From contig WAKM01000009.1 of assembly GCA_015523335.1 (NCBI GenBank), positions 1 to 33,514 of the forward strand: 33,514 nt of DNA, given 5' to 3'. Made by a program: the position numbers and the translations under genes. This DNA is from Archaeoglobaceae archaeon. GTDB lineage: Archaea; Halobacteriota; Archaeoglobi; Archaeoglobales; Archaeoglobaceae. Below are positions 1 to 7,248 of this stretch, one piece after another (position 1 is the first letter of the stretch; each line of letters opens with the position of its first letter). The notes below the pieces were generated by a model, which was not told the origin of the DNA, did no database searches, and saw only the letters and a list, made by a program, of their open reading frames with translations.

Positions 1-365
1 CCGTAGTATATTATCCCGCTCTCTCCCTCTTCGCCGTATTTTCTGAAGACAGCCTTCACTCTCATCCCGATTTTGACCTCCTCAGGCTTGCATACCAGTT
101 GAGAAGTAATCACAGGTCCCTCATCGAGCTGAATCAAAGCTACGACGTATGGCTTCATCATTTTAAAGTTCTCCGGAGCATCGTGGACTACGGAGTAGCT
201 GATGACTTTCCCTTTCCCGCTAAGCTGAACCTCCTTTATCCTGCTCTTCCTCCTGCATTTCGGGCATAGGTTGCGTGGCGGGTAGTAATAAGTCCCGCAG
301 TTCTCGCAATATGTTCCGACAAGATTATACCTATACTTTATCTTCCTCCAAAACCTCGGAAGCAT
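1..365 (-). CDS. DUF35 OB-fold/Zn-ribbon protein, partial (3' end off window)
   Basis: Reading the minus strand from the ATG at 363-365 gives about 121 residues, still open at the window edge. The N-terminal half has a rubredoxin-like zinc ribbon with two CxxC pairs (TYCENCGTYY and NLCPKCRRK), followed by an OB-fold region (GKGKVISYSVVHDAP, YVVALIQLDEGP). This is the DUF35 family. The start lies 4 bp after the thiolase stop, and a GGTGATGGG ribosome binding site overlaps that stop, so it is the third enzyme gene of the operon. In methanogens, DUF35 proteins bridge thiolase and HMG-CoA synthase and channel acetoacetyl-CoA; the same role is inferred here from gene order. Only the extreme C-terminus is missing if the usual length of about 130 residues holds. 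Confidence 0.88.
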   Translation of the reverse strand, partial: MLPRFWRKIKYRYNLVGTYCENCGTYYYPPRNLCPKCRRKSRIKEVQLSGKGKVISYSVVHDAPENFKMMKPYVVALIQLDEGPVITSQLVCKPEEVKIGMRVKAVFRKYGEEGESGIIYY

Positions 366-369
366 CCCA

Positions 370-1530
370 TCACCTCTCGAAGATCGTAACTACGGCAGTT
401 GCTCCGGTTCCGCCGATGTTCAAAGCCAAACCCCTTTCGGCATCAACCTGCCTCTTTCCCGCATCCCCCCTAAGCTGAAGAACTATCTCCACAGCCTGCC
501 TTATTCCCGTAGCTCCTATGGCATGCCCGCAAGCCTTCAAACCGCCTGAAGGATTAACCGGAATTTCCCCGTCGAGCTCCGTAACTCCTTCCCTTATCAG
601 CTCAGCTCCCCTTCCCTTCTCAACGAATCCCAGATCTTCGTATGCGATTATCTCCGCTATTGTGAAAGAATCGTGGACTTCCGCAACATCTATATCCTTA
701 GGCTCTATACCGGCCTGCTTGTAAGCCTGCTTCGAAGCGTAAACAACGGCGTCCATCGTCGTTATATCCCTTCTGCTGTGCAGAGCTATGTAATCGCTCG
801 CCTGACAGCATGCTGAGATATAAACGGGAGTATCTGTGTATTTCCTAGCAACCTCCTCGCTTGCCAATATAACAACCGAAGCTCCGTCCGAAATCGGAGC
901 ACAATCGAACAATCGCAAAGGTTCCGCTACGTAAGGTGAATTCAGAGCGACTTCGAGCGAAATCTCCCTTCTGAATTGTGCCTTCGGATTCAGCGTTGCG
1001 TTCCTGTGATTCTTAACGCTGACCTTGGCGAGATCTTCCGGTCTCGTTCCGAACTTCTCCATGTGCAGTCTTGCGATCATAGCAAACAGAGCCGGCAGGT
1101 TTGCACCGCAGAATACTTCCCATTCCCTATCCGCTGAAGAGGACAGGATATCCATAGCCATCTCTGCACCCACATCTGTCACCTTCTCAGCACCGGCCGC
1201 GATGACTATATCGTGCATGCCGGAAGCTACAGCCATGTATGCTTGCCTTAAAGCCAAGCCTCCGCTTGCGTCTCCGGCTTCGACCCTCGTTGAAGGGATG
1301 TGCAACTCAGCTAAACCGGCGTAATCTGCAATCAATGCAGATATATGCTCCTGGGCAAGATACCTTCCGCCGCTCATGTTCCCAACGTATATCGCATCGA
1401 TTTCCCTGCCTTCCAATCCCGCATCTTCCAACGCTTCGATCCCGGCTGAGAGGACGATATCCCTAAAACTCATGTCCCAAAGCTCCCCGAATTTCGAGCA
1501 TCCAACGCCGATAACCGCAACCCTCATCAT
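370..1530 (-). CDS. Archaeal thiolase (acetyl-CoA C-acetyltransferase) of the mevalonate pathway
   Basis: A 386-residue member of the archaeal SCP2-type thiolase family. It condenses two acetyl-CoA into acetoacetyl-CoA at the start of isoprenoid lipid synthesis. Family landmarks are VGNMSGG near residue 50, VHDSFTIAE (His286) and the CGHAIGATG loop (Cys334, His336). Odd: the segment that normally carries the nucleophilic Cys (usually EAACASG) reads EAGDASG, putting Asp at residue 87. The GAC codon is clear in the DNA. Cys334 could be the remaining reactive thiol. The gene follows HMG-CoA synthase by 4 bp with a GGGTGATAAC ribosome binding site, and DUF35 follows by 4 bp, the conserved thiolase/HMGCS/DUF35 module. 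Two adjacent ATG codons are possible starts; the upstream one is used. The family is secure, the exact activity less so because of Asp87. Confidence 0.88.
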   Translation of the reverse strand: MMRVAVIGVGCSKFGELWDMSFRDIVLSAGIEALEDAGLEGREIDAIYVGNMSGGRYLAQEHISALIADYAGLAELHIPSTRVEAGDASGGLALRQAYMAVASGMHDIVIAAGAEKVTDVGAEMAMDILSSSADREWEVFCGANLPALFAMIARLHMEKFGTRPEDLAKVSVKNHRNATLNPKAQFRREISLEVALNSPYVAEPLRLFDCAPISDGASVVILASEEVARKYTDTPVYISACCQASDYIALHSRRDITTMDAVVYASKQAYKQAGIEPKDIDVAEVHDSFTIAEIIAYEDLGFVEKGRGAELIREGVTELDGEIPVNPSGGLKACGHAIGATGIRQAVEIVLQLRGDAGKRQVDAERGLALNIGGTGATAVVTIFER

Positions 1531-1534
1531 GTTA

Positions 1535-2572
1535 TCACCCGAACTTTATCTTCCTCCTAAGCTTAACGTAGAGCCCGTAATCTATGAACTCTCCACTCAT
1601 AACCTTATCCCAGACCTTCGGCGTTCTTTCGAAGTTCTCGATTTCATCGGTAACGATCAATGAAAAGGCATCGCTTCCGGCTCCAGAGCCAAATGAAACG
1701 AGTAAAATCCTATCTCCCGGTTTGGCTTCATCCAAGACCGCACAAAGCCCGAGCATGGATGATCCGGAATACGTGTTTCCGATGTGCGAAACCAGCAGTC
1801 CTTGCTTTATCTGTTCCGTGCCGAATCCCAACATCTTCGCCACCCTAACCGGAAACTTCCCGTTAGGCTGATGGAAGACCGCATAACTGAAATCAGACGG
1901 CTTCAAGCCCAGTTCCTCCATGAGTCCCTTAGCGGCTGAAGTTATATGCCTGAAGTAAGCTGGTATTCCGGTAAACCTACCACCGTGGCTTGGGTAGGGC
2001 TGTCCCTCCCTTCTCCAGAAATCCGGAGTATCTGAAGTGAAGGAATACGTTCCCTCTATTTCCGCTATCACGCCGTCTTTTCCTATTACAACTGCGGCTC
2101 CGCCGGCTGCTGCTGAGTATTCCAACGCATCCCCTGGTCTGCTTTGACTCGTATCCGCTCCTATAGCCAAGCCGTATTTGATCATCCCAGCCTTAACGAG
2201 CCCCATGCATATCTGAATTCCAGCGGTTCCAGCCTTGCAAGCGAATTCCAAGTCGGCGGCGAAGTATTCGTTACCGACTCCAAGCGCTTCGCCGACTATT
2301 GTAGCCGTAGGTTTCACAGCATAAGGATGTGATTCGCTTCCGACGTAGACTGCTCCTATCTCCTTTGGATCGATCTTAGCCCTCTTAACAGCTTCCCTCC
2401 CGGCTTCAACTGCAATCGTTGCGGTATCTTCGTCGAAATCAGGAACGGATTTCTGCAGAATTCCCAATCCGTTCTTTATCGTCTCCGCATTTTCCCCCCA
2501 TATCCTTGCTATTTCCTCTACCCTGATCCTGTATTTCGGAATGTATGTTCCGTAAGAGACAATACCGACCAT
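1535..2572 (-). CDS. Hydroxymethylglutaryl-CoA synthase
   Basis: A 345-residue archaeal HMG-CoA synthase, which condenses acetyl-CoA with acetoacetyl-CoA to HMG-CoA. The expected catalytic residues are visible: Glu80 in [12 protein letters not shown], the acylated Cys112 in [11 protein letters not shown] and His234 in [10 protein letters not shown]. The length is typical of the short archaeal form. The ATG at 2572 is preceded by GAGGTGATC, and the upstream regulator stops 9 bp away, so the genes are probably co-transcribed. Order is regulator, HMGCS, thiolase, DUF35. The product feeds HMG-CoA reductase, which is not in this window. Confidence 0.95.
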   Translation of the reverse strand: MVGIVSYGTYIPKYRIRVEEIARIWGENAETIKNGLGILQKSVPDFDEDTATIAVEAGREAVKRAKIDPKEIGAVYVGSESHPYAVKPTATIVGEALGVGNEYFAADLEFACKAGTAGIQICMGLVKAGMIKYGLAIGADTSQSRPGDALEYSAAAGGAAVVIGKDGVIAEIEGTYSFTSDTPDFWRREGQPYPSHGGRFTGIPAYFRHITSAAKGLMEELGLKPSDFSYAVFHQPNGKFPVRVAKMLGFGTEQIKQGLLVSHIGNTYSGSSMLGLCAVLDEAKPGDRILLVSFGSGAGSDAFSLIVTDEIENFERTPKVWDKVMSGEFIDYGLYVKLRRKIKFG

Positions 2573-2581
2573 GGGATCACC

Positions 2582-3277
2582 TCATATATTTCTCAGAGCC
2601 TTGATCATGTCATCGAGCGGCATCTGAGTTGCTATGAGTGGAATCCTCTCGATTTCAGCGAGTTTAACGGCTATTCCATCAACATTCTCAGCGTTTATGC
2701 CATGAAGAACTACCACAGCCGGCTTCAGATTGGCAACTCTAACGGCAACCATCGGCGATCTGCCCGTCGATACTTTGGTGAATATCAAAGCCCTTTCGGT
2801 TGTGAAACCGTATAGTCTGTAGAAGTCGTAGGCGTTTAGGGAGAGTATTGCCTTGATGCTGTCCACGATCGTATAACCGCTGATGAGCTTGTCAAAATCG
2901 GTGAGCATGACACCATCAACGACTTTCGCAAGCTCATTTACACTGATCAACTCATCGAACTCCCTCATGTCTATTATGACGTCAAGCTTAAACCCACTCA
3001 GAATGTCTCTATACTTGGATACGGTTTTGAAACCTCTCTCCTTGTCGATTTCGAGCATAGCTTCGATTATCCTTCTGATGAAGTTTACACCCGGCGATTT
3101 CCTCCTATCGCTTTCGTAGTCGCTGATAACGGAAGGAGAAACTCCAAGCTTTTGAGCCAACTCCTTTTGGGAAATTTCGAATATCTGCCTCCACTTTTTG
3201 ATAGTTTTTCCGGGGGTGTCTGAAAAAACGATATCTCCGGAGATCTTGTCAGCTAACGCTTTGATGATTGAGTCCAT
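2582..3277 (-). CDS. HTH-type transcriptional regulator of the HMG-CoA synthase operon (COG1709-like)
   Basis: A 231-residue protein beginning MDSIIKALAD. Residues 30-75 form an XRE-like helix-turn-helix (WRQIFEISQKELAQKLGVSP, VISDYESDRRKSPG). The remaining 150 residues are an alpha/beta region with VVDGVMLTD and VVVLHGINAENVDG segments, somewhat like a DRTGG or CBS-type ligand domain; that comparison is an inference. The open frame runs further upstream to 3430, but the ATG at 3277 is preferred because a TATA box (ATTTATAAAT, 3299-3308) is centred 26 nt before it and the longer N-terminus is low-complexity promoter DNA. The mRNA would therefore be leaderless. Its position as first gene of the mevalonate-entry operon suggests local or autogenous control. 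Confidence 0.82.
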   Translation of the reverse strand: MDSIIKALADKISGDIVFSDTPGKTIKKWRQIFEISQKELAQKLGVSPSVISDYESDRRKSPGVNFIRRIIEAMLEIDKERGFKTVSKYRDILSGFKLDVIIDMREFDELISVNELAKVVDGVMLTDFDKLISGYTIVDSIKAILSLNAYDFYRLYGFTTERALIFTKVSTGRSPMVAVRVANLKPAVVVLHGINAENVDGIAVKLAEIERIPLIATQMPLDDMIKALRNI

Positions 3278-3298
3278 AATCGTCCACTTACACGAACA

Positions 3299-3308
3299 AT
3301 TTATAAAT
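3299..3308 (-). promoter_or_regulatory. TATA box for the regulator-HMGCS-thiolase-DUF35 operon
   Basis: The palindromic ATTTATAAAT is centred about 26 nt upstream of the ATG at 3277. This is the normal TATA-to-start spacing in archaea, so transcription would begin at or next to the start codon. Confidence 0.6.
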
Positions 3309-3390
3309 CTATCGAATGTGTCTTCGACAATTGACTTTTCAATAGGCGATGGTCCAAGGATAAAACCTTTTATAAATAAAAAATTAAAGT

Positions 3391-3582
3391 TTACTCGCAA
3401 ACGTCGACAGTTATAGCGCCGTTCGGACAAGTTTCAACACAAGAACAGCATTCCTGACAATCCTCAGGTCTGACGGGATGTGATTTTCCGTCTTCACCGA
3501 TCTCGTAAACTTCTGCTGGACAAACACCGACGCATTCCCCACAACCGTCACACTTGTCGGGATCTACCTTAATCTCTACCAT
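3391..3582 (-). CDS. Ferredoxin, 2[4Fe-4S], dsr-linked
   Basis: A 63-residue acidic protein with two complete cluster motifs: CDGCGECVGVCP near residues 11-22 and CQECCSCVETCP near 42-53, each CxxCxxCxxxCP. It is a small cytoplasmic electron carrier. It follows dsrD on the same strand after about 90 bp but has its own TATA-like ATTTAAATAC (3614-3623) and an AAAGGGGTGATAAT ribosome binding site before the ATG at 3582. A ferredoxin downstream of dsrABD is also known in Archaeoglobus fulgidus. Electron delivery to or from the sulfite reduction branch is an inference. The second motif has an extra adjacent Cys (ECCSC). Confidence 0.92.
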   Translation of the reverse strand: MVEIKVDPDKCDGCGECVGVCPAEVYEIGEDGKSHPVRPEDCQECCSCVETCPNGAITVDVCE

Positions 3583-3613
3583 ATTATCACCCCTTTGACG
3601 CTATAGCCAGCAT

Positions 3614-3623
3614 GTATTTAAAT
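3614..3623 (-). promoter_or_regulatory. TATA-like element for the ferredoxin gene
   Basis: On the minus strand this reads ATTTAAATAC, about 36 nt upstream of the ATG at 3582. Transcription would start near 3594, giving a short leader of about ten bases that contains the GGGGTGAT ribosome binding site. It lies just downstream of the dsrD terminator candidate, consistent with separate transcription. Confidence 0.45.
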
Positions 3624-3653
3624 TTTTTTGTTTTTTAATTGAAAATATGGTGT

Positions 3654-3675
3654 AAAAAGTGATAGAAGAGATCAC
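3654..3675 (-). terminator. Hairpin plus T-tract terminator after dsrD
   Basis: On the minus strand GTGAT (3675-3671) and ATCAC (3663-3659) form a 5-bp inverted repeat with a 7-nt loop, followed at once by five T residues (3658-3654). The stem overlaps the dsrD stop codon. The T-tract alone would satisfy archaeal termination; the hairpin is extra support. It would separate dsrABD from the ferredoxin unit. Confidence 0.5.
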
Positions 3676-3911
3676 GTTCCGGATCTCTTCTTCTCCATTT
3701 CCTCAAGCTTATCTTTCGTAGTTACGTAGGTTGTCGAACCCGAAGACCAATATGCAGCCTTCCCTTCGTTTATAAGCTCCTGAACTATCTTATCGAGTTC
3801 CCTCTTCTTAACTCTCAAGACTTTTGCGAGATCCCTAACCTGCCAAGGCTTCTTTGCGAGGTATTCCAAAACCTTCTGTTTCAACTCTTCCTTATTAACT
3901 TCCTCGGTCAT
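3672..3911 (-). CDS. dsrD: DsrD, dissimilatory sulfite reductase-associated winged-helix protein
   Basis: A 79-residue protein with the typical DsrD length and sequence: VLEYLAKKPWQVRDLAKVLR, an RELDKIVQELINEGKAAYW segment and a wing near YWSSGSTTYVT. DsrD is a small winged-helix protein found with dsrAB in sulfate reducers and reported to stimulate DsrAB turnover. It lies 44 bp after dsrB. A GGTGACC ribosome binding site precedes the ATG at 3911, and TATA-like stretches in the gap (3944-3952 and 3924-3934) might provide an internal promoter. Its presence supports a reductive, sulfate-respiring pathway, since oxidative sulfur bacteria usually lack dsrD. Confidence 0.93.
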   Translation of the reverse strand: MTEEVNKEELKQKVLEYLAKKPWQVRDLAKVLRVKKRELDKIVQELINEGKAAYWSSGSTTYVTTKDKLEEMEKKRSGT

Positions 3912-3955
3912 TTTGGGTCACCAATATAAAAATTTGAAAAAGGTGTATATACGCT

Positions 3956-5086
3956 TTACCATCTAAATGCAGCCGATGTTCTGTATGATGCGTAGATGTA
4001 TGGCGTTCTCTTGTAGTCGTCGATGAGCTTCTCCGTGAATTCCAAGCCCGTCAGCTCGAAGAATCTCTCCCAACCAATTCTGTGAATCCACTCGGCAATT
4101 CTCTCGTATTTCTCAGCATGCGTTGCCCAAGTTTCGAGGATCTTCTTAACAGTCTGAACTACCTCAGGCCATCTCGGCGGGTTGTTCGGCAACCATGGAA
4201 CTACGACCTTCGAGAGTTGCGGCGGGTATCTTGCGTCGGAGATCTTACCGGCAACCAAGACAGCGACACCGTCGTTTTCTGGGTCGAAGATCGGCATTCC
4301 TGGACACATCGTGTAACAGTTACCGCAATACATGCACTTGTCCTTGTCCAAGATTACAGTCTTCCTCTTCATGTCCGGCTTCAGAGCTCCGGTTGGGCAT
4401 GCGGCTACAGTTGACGGAATCTCGCACGTCCTTCTAACAGCGTCGTCGTCGATCTTGGGTATCTTTCTGTGGACACCGACCATTGAGATGTCCGATGCGT
4501 GAACGGCTCCACACATGTTCGCACAGCAAGCAAGTGAGATTCTACAGAGGGCTGGGAGCTTGTGGTCCGTGAAGTAGTCATACAATTCGTCCATAACCGA
4601 CTTGACTATACCCGAAGCATCCGTAGCCGGGGTGTGGCAGTGAACCCAACCCTGAGTGTGAACGATGTTCGACAATCCGTATTCTCCTTTCGTAGCATCC
4701 CAAGTTCCACCGCACGGGAATCCCAACTTCTCCTGAACCTCCTGAATTAGAGGCTCGATCTTGTCCGGATCGGTTAGGAAGAACTCAACGTTGTGCCTGC
4801 TCGTGAACCTGAGGTAACCGTCGGAATACTTATCGGCGATGTCGCAGATGTCTCTAACAGTGTAGACGCTGAGCAATCTCGGTGAACCGAACCTTACGAC
4901 GTATAGGACATCTCCAGATTCCGCGACCCTCTTAATGACACCCGGTCTAACTACCTCGTGATATTTCCACTTTCCGTAATTCTTCTTAATTATCGGATGG
5001 AGCATTATCTCGTAGTGCGGTGGACCGAAATCCGTTTTTATCTCAACGGTCTCTTCCGGTTCTTTCTCAACTTCCTGCGCAACCAC
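3956..5086 (-). CDS. dsrB: Dissimilatory sulfite reductase, beta subunit
   Basis: A 376-residue DsrB, partner of DsrA in the cytoplasmic alpha2beta2 siroheme enzyme that reduces sulfite in sulfate respiration. Visible are [10 protein letters not shown] and [20 protein letters not shown] at the N-terminus, the siroheme/[4Fe-4S] region [15 protein letters not shown], and an inserted ferredoxin domain with CPTGALKPD and [19 protein letters not shown] at 5095 is in frame, but the GTG at 5086 is preferred: GGGGGTG sits 6 nt before it, and the 5095 codon lies inside that ribosome binding site. The start is 15 bp after the dsrA stop. The N-terminus is somewhat acidic ([12 protein letters not shown]) and seems longer than the A. 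fulgidus subunit as recalled. Confidence 0.97.
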   Translation of the reverse strand: MVAQEVEKEPEETVEIKTDFGPPHYEIMLHPIIKKNYGKWKYHEVVRPGVIKRVAESGDVLYVVRFGSPRLLSVYTVRDICDIADKYSDGYLRFTSRHNVEFFLTDPDKIEPLIQEVQEKLGFPCGGTWDATKGEYGLSNIVHTQGWVHCHTPATDASGIVKSVMDELYDYFTDHKLPALCRISLACCANMCGAVHASDISMVGVHRKIPKIDDDAVRRTCEIPSTVAACPTGALKPDMKRKTVILDKDKCMYCGNCYTMCPGMPIFDPENDGVAVLVAGKISDARYPPQLSKVVVPWLPNNPPRWPEVVQTVKKILETWATHAEKYERIAEWIHRIGWERFFELTGLEFTEKLIDDYKRTPYIYASYRTSAAFRW

Positions 5087-5101
5087 ACAAAACACCCCCT
5101 A

Positions 5102-6346
5102 TTACTGATTCAACTCTCTCCAGAATATGAACGGGTTGTTTCTCGGAGCGTAAACCATCCTAACATCCGCCTTCTGGTTTATGACCTTCAGGAACTCGTC
5201 CATACCCTTTCTCCAGATGAGCTCTCCGACTCTCTCTCTGAACTTACCTTCCTCGTCCCACCACTCCCAGATTGCTTCAAGAACCTCACAGCACTTCTCG
5301 ATCAACTCGTTCTCCGGTATGAATGGAATCGCAACCCAGCCGATGATGGCTCCATCGACGAACGGAGCCTTACCGCCGATTAGGATCGTAGCACCCCTCT
5401 CCTTACCCGGCTTCAAAGCTTTCGGCATTACGTTTATGCAGTGCATGCATCTTATGCACTCCCTGTTGTCGATCTTCAACTCCTTACCGTCCCAGCTTAT
5501 TGCGCCAGTCGGGCACTTCTTTACAACCTGCTTTTCAATGTCGATTACCTTCGCATACTCTTTAACTGCTTCCTGATCGATCTGGATCTCGTCCTTCCAA
5601 GTTCCGATGATGGCGAAGTCAGATCTCGCCTTAGCGGCAACACAGTCGTTCGGACATCCGGAGCACTTGATCTTGAACTTGTATGGCCACATCGGTCTGT
5701 GGAGCTCGTTCTGATACCTCATCGTGAACTCGTAGCAGGCTTTCAACGTGTCGTAGCACGCGAATTCACACAACGCCGGACCCATGCAGGCTGATGGCGT
5801 TCTCAAGTCAGAACCGGAACCACCAATGTCGAACGGAGCCGGCGATCCGTAGAGCTTGTCGAGGTAAGCCAAAGCGTTAGCCATCGGCTGGAGATACTCA
5901 GTTCTCGTTCCAAGCAGAATTATGTCTCCGGTGGAACCGTGGAAGTTCGTCAAACCGGAACCCCACTTCTCCCAAGCATCGCAAATGGCTCTCAACGCTT
6001 TAGTTTGATAGAACCAGCCGGAGGGCATGTTAATTCTCATGGTGTGGAAGTGCCAGACTTCCGGAACTTTATCTTCGAGGTCGCAGTATCTACCGATAAC
6101 TCCACCACCGTATCCGACGACGGCTACGATACCACCGTGCTTCCAGTGTGTCCTCTTCTCCTTATATGCGAGTTCGAGAACCTTCAAAAGACCCTTAGCG
6201 GCACCGGGTAGCTTAATCTTTTTACCGGCTTTCATAGCCTTTTCCTGCTCAATCGCGGCTCTCTTAATCTCCTTTACAAAAGAGGGCCATGGGCCCTTTT
6301 CTAACTCGTCAAGCAAAGGAGTTTCGGGCAACTCGACATCAGTCAT
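5102..6346 (-). CDS. dsrA: Dissimilatory sulfite reductase, alpha subunit
   Basis: A 414-residue DsrA, close to the usual length. The siroheme-coupled [4Fe-4S] ligands are present as Cys187-x5-Cys193 (CMGPALC) and Cys231-x3-Cys235 (CPNDC). A ferredoxin-like insert has Cys278 in KKCPTGAIS and Cys297, Cys300 and Cys303 in [13 protein letters not shown]; Met follows where many ferredoxins have Cys, as expected for DsrA. First gene of dsrABD. The ATG at 6346 has a GGGAGGTGA ribosome binding site, and a strong TATA element lies at 6391-6400. Divergent to the SUMT gene, whose product leads to the siroheme of this enzyme. Confidence 0.98.
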   Translation of the reverse strand: MTDVELPETPLLDELEKGPWPSFVKEIKRAAIEQEKAMKAGKKIKLPGAAKGLLKVLELAYKEKRTHWKHGGIVAVVGYGGGVIGRYCDLEDKVPEVWHFHTMRINMPSGWFYQTKALRAICDAWEKWGSGLTNFHGSTGDIILLGTRTEYLQPMANALAYLDKLYGSPAPFDIGGSGSDLRTPSACMGPALCEFACYDTLKACYEFTMRYQNELHRPMWPYKFKIKCSGCPNDCVAAKARSDFAIIGTWKDEIQIDQEAVKEYAKVIDIEKQVVKKCPTGAISWDGKELKIDNRECIRCMHCINVMPKALKPGKERGATILIGGKAPFVDGAIIGWVAIPFIPENELIEKCCEVLEAIWEWWDEEGKFRERVGELIWRKGMDEFLKVINQKADVRMVYAPRNNPFIFWRELNQ

Positions 6347-6390
6347 CTATTCACCTCCCAATTAATCGTATAACTATCTTCATAAGACCA

Positions 6391-6400
6391 TATATAAGAT
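6391..6400 (-). promoter_or_regulatory. TATA box for dsrABD
   Basis: On the minus strand ATCTTATATA, preceded by the purine-rich TTCGAAA as a possible BRE. It predicts a start near 6369 and a leader of about 23 nt that contains the GGAGGTGA ribosome binding site. It lies in the 152-bp divergent region shared with cobA. No equally clear TATA was found for the plus-strand gene; AAAAAAGTTTTAG (about 6448-6461) is a weak candidate. Confidence 0.6.
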
Positions 6401-6498
6401 TTTCGAAATTGACTTTGATAAAATTAGCTTTAATTACAATCTAAAAAACAAAAAAGTTTTAGGTTGGCTTGAGGCTGTGATTAAGTAAAGGTGGTTGA

Positions 6499-7248
6499 AT
6501 GGTCGGTAAGGTTTACATCGTCGGAGCCGGACCGGGGGATCCGGAACTTCTCACGATTAAGGCTTTGAAGGCGATAGAGGAAGCTGACGTCATATTATAC
6601 GACAGACTCGTCGGAGATGAGATTGTCGAGATGCTGAAGAGATTGGGGAAGGAACTGGTATATGTAGGGAAGAACTGCGGTGAGAGGGGTGAGTATAGGC
6701 AGAAAGAAATTAACGAGCTTTTAAAGAAGCTTGCAGAGGAGGGAAAAGTCGTCGTCAGGCTTAAGGGTGGAGACCCCTTCGTATTTGGGAGAGGCGGAGT
6801 GGAGGCGGAGTTTCTGGCGAGTCACGGTATACCTTTCGAAGTTATACCCGGCGTTAGTTCGGTAAACTCTGTTCCAGCTTCCGCCGGAATTCCCCTCACA
6901 CATCCTAAGCTTTCTTCTTCGATACTCATTGTAACCGGGAAAGACGGTGTGGAAAACTGGTGCGAATCGATTTTAAACGGAACGCTCGTAATTCTTATGG
7001 GAAGAAATAATATAAAAGAAATTTGTAATAATTTAATTAAAGCCGGTAGAGGCCCGGATACGCCGATTGCGGTTATAGAGAACGGGACTTTGAAAAATCA
7101 GAGGGTATTTTTCGGCACACTGAAAAATATAGCCGATATTATTGAAGGAGAGAATTTGAACGGTCCAGCTCTTATCGTCGTTGGGGAAGTCGTGAAAGTT
7201 GCGAAGAAGATCAACGCTACAAATCCCAAAATCTTCTCGTCCTTATAA
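6499..7248 (+). CDS. cobA: Uroporphyrinogen-III C-methyltransferase (SUMT)
   Basis: A 249-residue single-domain SUMT that uses two SAM to convert uroporphyrinogen III to precorrin-2, the branch point to siroheme, cobamides and archaeal heme. Motifs are VYIVGAGPGDPELLTIKA (residues 5-22), VILYDRLV, RLKGGDPFVFGRGG (about 88-101), and VIPGVSSVNSVPASAGIPLTH. There is no fused precorrin-2 dehydrogenase domain or HemD. An AAAGGTGG ribosome binding site precedes the ATG. The gene is divergent from dsrA, an arrangement also seen in A. fulgidus, in keeping with the siroheme demand of DsrAB. The last 32 bp overlap the 3' end of the convergent helicase gene. Confidence 0.95.
   Translation: MVGKVYIVGAGPGDPELLTIKALKAIEEADVILYDRLVGDEIVEMLKRLGKELVYVGKNCGERGEYRQKEINELLKKLAEEGKVVVRLKGGDPFVFGRGGVEAEFLASHGIPFEVIPGVSSVNSVPASAGIPLTHPKLSSSILIVTGKDGVENWCESILNGTLVILMGRNNIKEICNNLIKAGRGPDTPIAVIENGTLKNQRVFFGTLKNIADIIEGENLNGPALIVVGEVVKVAKKINATNPKIFSSL

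Noticed and set aside
3278-3430. N-terminal 51-residue extension of the mevalonate regulator
   Set aside because: This stretch contains the TATA element and resembles promoter DNA; the shorter start matches the spacing and the domain.
5087-5095. Upstream GTG at 5095 as the dsrB start
   Set aside because: That codon is part of the GGGGGTG ribosome binding site of the GTG at 5086.
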